Assembly: GCF_003344625.1 (NCBI RefSeq)
Contig: NZ_QPKJ02000005.1
Coordinates: 744,001-808,000, forward strand
Source of the DNA: Solirubrobacter deserti
GTDB taxonomy: Bacteria; Actinomycetota; Thermoleophilia; Solirubrobacterales; Solirubrobacteraceae
Reading direction: 5' to 3'
DNA: 64,000 bases
Position 1 is the first letter of the stretch. Each line of letters starts with the position of its first letter. Both the position numbers and the translations under genes were made by a program. The notes under the pieces were generated by a model, which did not search any database, was not told the DNA's origin, and saw only the letters and a list, made by a program, of their open reading frames with translations. Below, one piece after another: positions 62,914 to 64,000 of this stretch.

Positions 62914-64000
62914 ATGGACGAACGGGTCCTCACCGAGCGCCTGATCACGTACGACACCTCCACCGCGGAGGGCCTGCGAGCCTGTGCCGGGTTCATCAAA
63001 GGCTGGCTCGAAGCACGTGAGATCGCGGTCGAGGACCATCAGTACGGCGAGCTGTTCGCGCTGACCGCGGAGGTCGGCTCCAAGGACGGTCCGACGCTCG
63101 TCTTCCACGGCCACTACGACGTGGTCCCGGCCCGGCCGGAGCAGTTCACGCCGCGCATCCAGGGCGACCGGCTCGAGGGCCGCGGCTCCTATGACATGAA
63201 GGGCGGGCTCGCGGCGATGATGTGCGCCCTGTACGACCTGCGCGACCAGCAGGACGTGCGCGTGCGCTTCGTGGCGGTCCCGGACGAGGAGTCCGAGGAG
63301 ATCGACCAGCGCACCTCCGACCTGCTGGTCAAGGCCGGCTACGTGGGCGACTTCGCGATCACGGGCGAGCCCACCAACCTCCACGTCGGCGTCCAGGCCA
63401 AGGGCGTGCTCGCGCTGCGCATCCTGGTCTTCGGCACCTCCGCCCACGGCTCCACGCCGTGGCTCGGCGACAACGCGGTCTTGAAGGCGATCGACGTCTT
63501 TAGGCGAATTGAGTCGATGCCGTTCACCCTTGAGTCCTCGGAGCTGTTCGACCGGCCGTCGGTGAACCTGGGCCGGATCGTGGGCGGCGACGCGCCGAAC
63601 AAGGTGCCCGAGGAGTGCGCCATGGACGTGGATATCCGCTATCTGCCCGAGCAGGACCCCGGCGAGCTTCTCGCCCAGATCCGCGCGCTGCCGGACGTCC
63701 ACGTCGCTCGCTCGTTCATCTGGCCGCCCGCCCGCGTGTCGCCGCGCAACCCCTACGTGCTGGCGCTCTGCCAGGCCGCATCCCGGCTGACCGACGGCGA
63801 GTCGATGAGCGTCGGCCGCGACGGCGCGTCCGACGCGGTCGCCTTCCAGAAGGCGGGCGTGCCCGCGGTCGAGTTCGGCCCGTCCGGCGGCGGCCATCAC
63901 GGCCCCGACGAATGGGTCTCGATCGACTCGCTGGCCCGCTACCGCCGCGCGCTCGTGGACTTCGCGTGCGACGTGCCCAAGCGCTTTCCCGTCTCCGACA
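62914..64000 (+). CDS. M20-family peptidase (ArgE/DapE type), incomplete
   Basis: At least 362 residues; the frame is open at the window end. Metal ligands: H in FHGHYDVVPA, D in GRGSYDMKGG, the EE pair in AVPDEESEE, and the C-terminal His in GGGHHGPDEWVS. The dimer-domain marks are GTSAHGSTPWLGDNA. Such enzymes remove acyl groups or cleave dipeptides in the cytoplasm; the substrate is unknown. Confidence 0.88.
   Translation, partial: MDERVLTERLITYDTSTAEGLRACAGFIKGWLEAREIAVEDHQYGELFALTAEVGSKDGPTLVFHGHYDVVPARPEQFTPRIQGDRLEGRGSYDMKGGLAAMMCALYDLRDQQDVRVRFVAVPDEESEEIDQRTSDLLVKAGYVGDFAITGEPTNLHVGVQAKGVLALRILVFGTSAHGSTPWLGDNAVLKAIDVFRRIESMPFTLESSELFDRPSVNLGRIVGGDAPNKVPEECAMDVDIRYLPEQDPGELLAQIRALPDVHVARSFIWPPARVSPRNPYVLALCQAASRLTDGESMSVGRDGASDAVAFQKAGVPAVEFGPSGGGHHGPDEWVSIDSLARYRRALVDFACDVPKRFPVSD

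Overview
The window is high-GC bacterial DNA with dense short-spaced genes, many GTG/TTG starts and frequent 4-bp ATGA/TTGA overlaps. The gene content points to Actinomycetota: NarL-type two-component systems with the DGAQQRL kinase box, a resuscitation-promoting-factor-like hydrolase behind a c-di-AMP riboswitch, an ECF sigma/CU044_5270 pair, and an LLM-class (F420-type) oxidoreductase. A deep-branching class such as Thermoleophilia (Solirubrobacterales) is my best guess. That is an inference from gene style; no rRNA is present.

Layout. 1-9.5 kb: end of an MFS exporter, sulfur-carrier (TusA) and DsrE-like proteins around a CPA1 antiporter, an ankyrin protein, a Lon-substrate-domain protein, a broken ECF sigma/CU044_5270 module, photolyase, and a methyltransferase-GH57 branching-enzyme pair. 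9.5-21 kb: riboswitch plus Rpf-like hydrolase, acyltransferase, MeaB, secreted beta-propeller protein, PLP decarboxylase, membrane protein, leucyl aminopeptidase, then thiolase, HAD hydrolase and acyl-CoA dehydrogenase. 21-28.5 kb: three related sensor kinases and two response regulators, then a CPA2 antiporter. 28.5-33 kb: B12-binding mutase subunit, a TetR regulator under its own operator, and etfB-etfA-ETF:quinone oxidoreductase. With the acyl-CoA dehydrogenase, thiolase and MeaB these form an acyl-CoA oxidation set. 33-37 kb: reductive pyrimidine/hydantoin degradation (hydantoinase, LLM oxidoreductase, carbamoylase). 38-43 kb: the housekeeping block rpmE-DUF1385-prfA-prmC and glyA. 43-51 kb: hybrid kinase, a Ser/Thr kinase operon ending in a CHAP-like protein with a motif known from eCIS/DUF4157 proteins, a WecA-type transferase, and a repeat-rich stretch with small ORFs. 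51.3-58.5 kb: complete ATP synthase operon with a likely promoter and a bidirectional terminator. 58.5-64 kb: secreted proteins, a large M14 carboxypeptidase and a truncated M20 peptidase.

Beyond genes, the window carries several repeat systems: two-hairpin elements with GAA/AAA triloops placed directly after stop codons, REP-like palindromes ending in CCTAAAG/CTTTAGG, an inverted REP pair (BIME-like), a nine-copy 23-bp tandem repeat, and a 29-bp perfect interrupted palindrome. Several genes look frameshifted or deleted (the ECF sigma/CU044 pair and a lipoprotein next to the ATP synthase terminator). These could be true decay or assembly errors, and the sequence alone cannot tell which.
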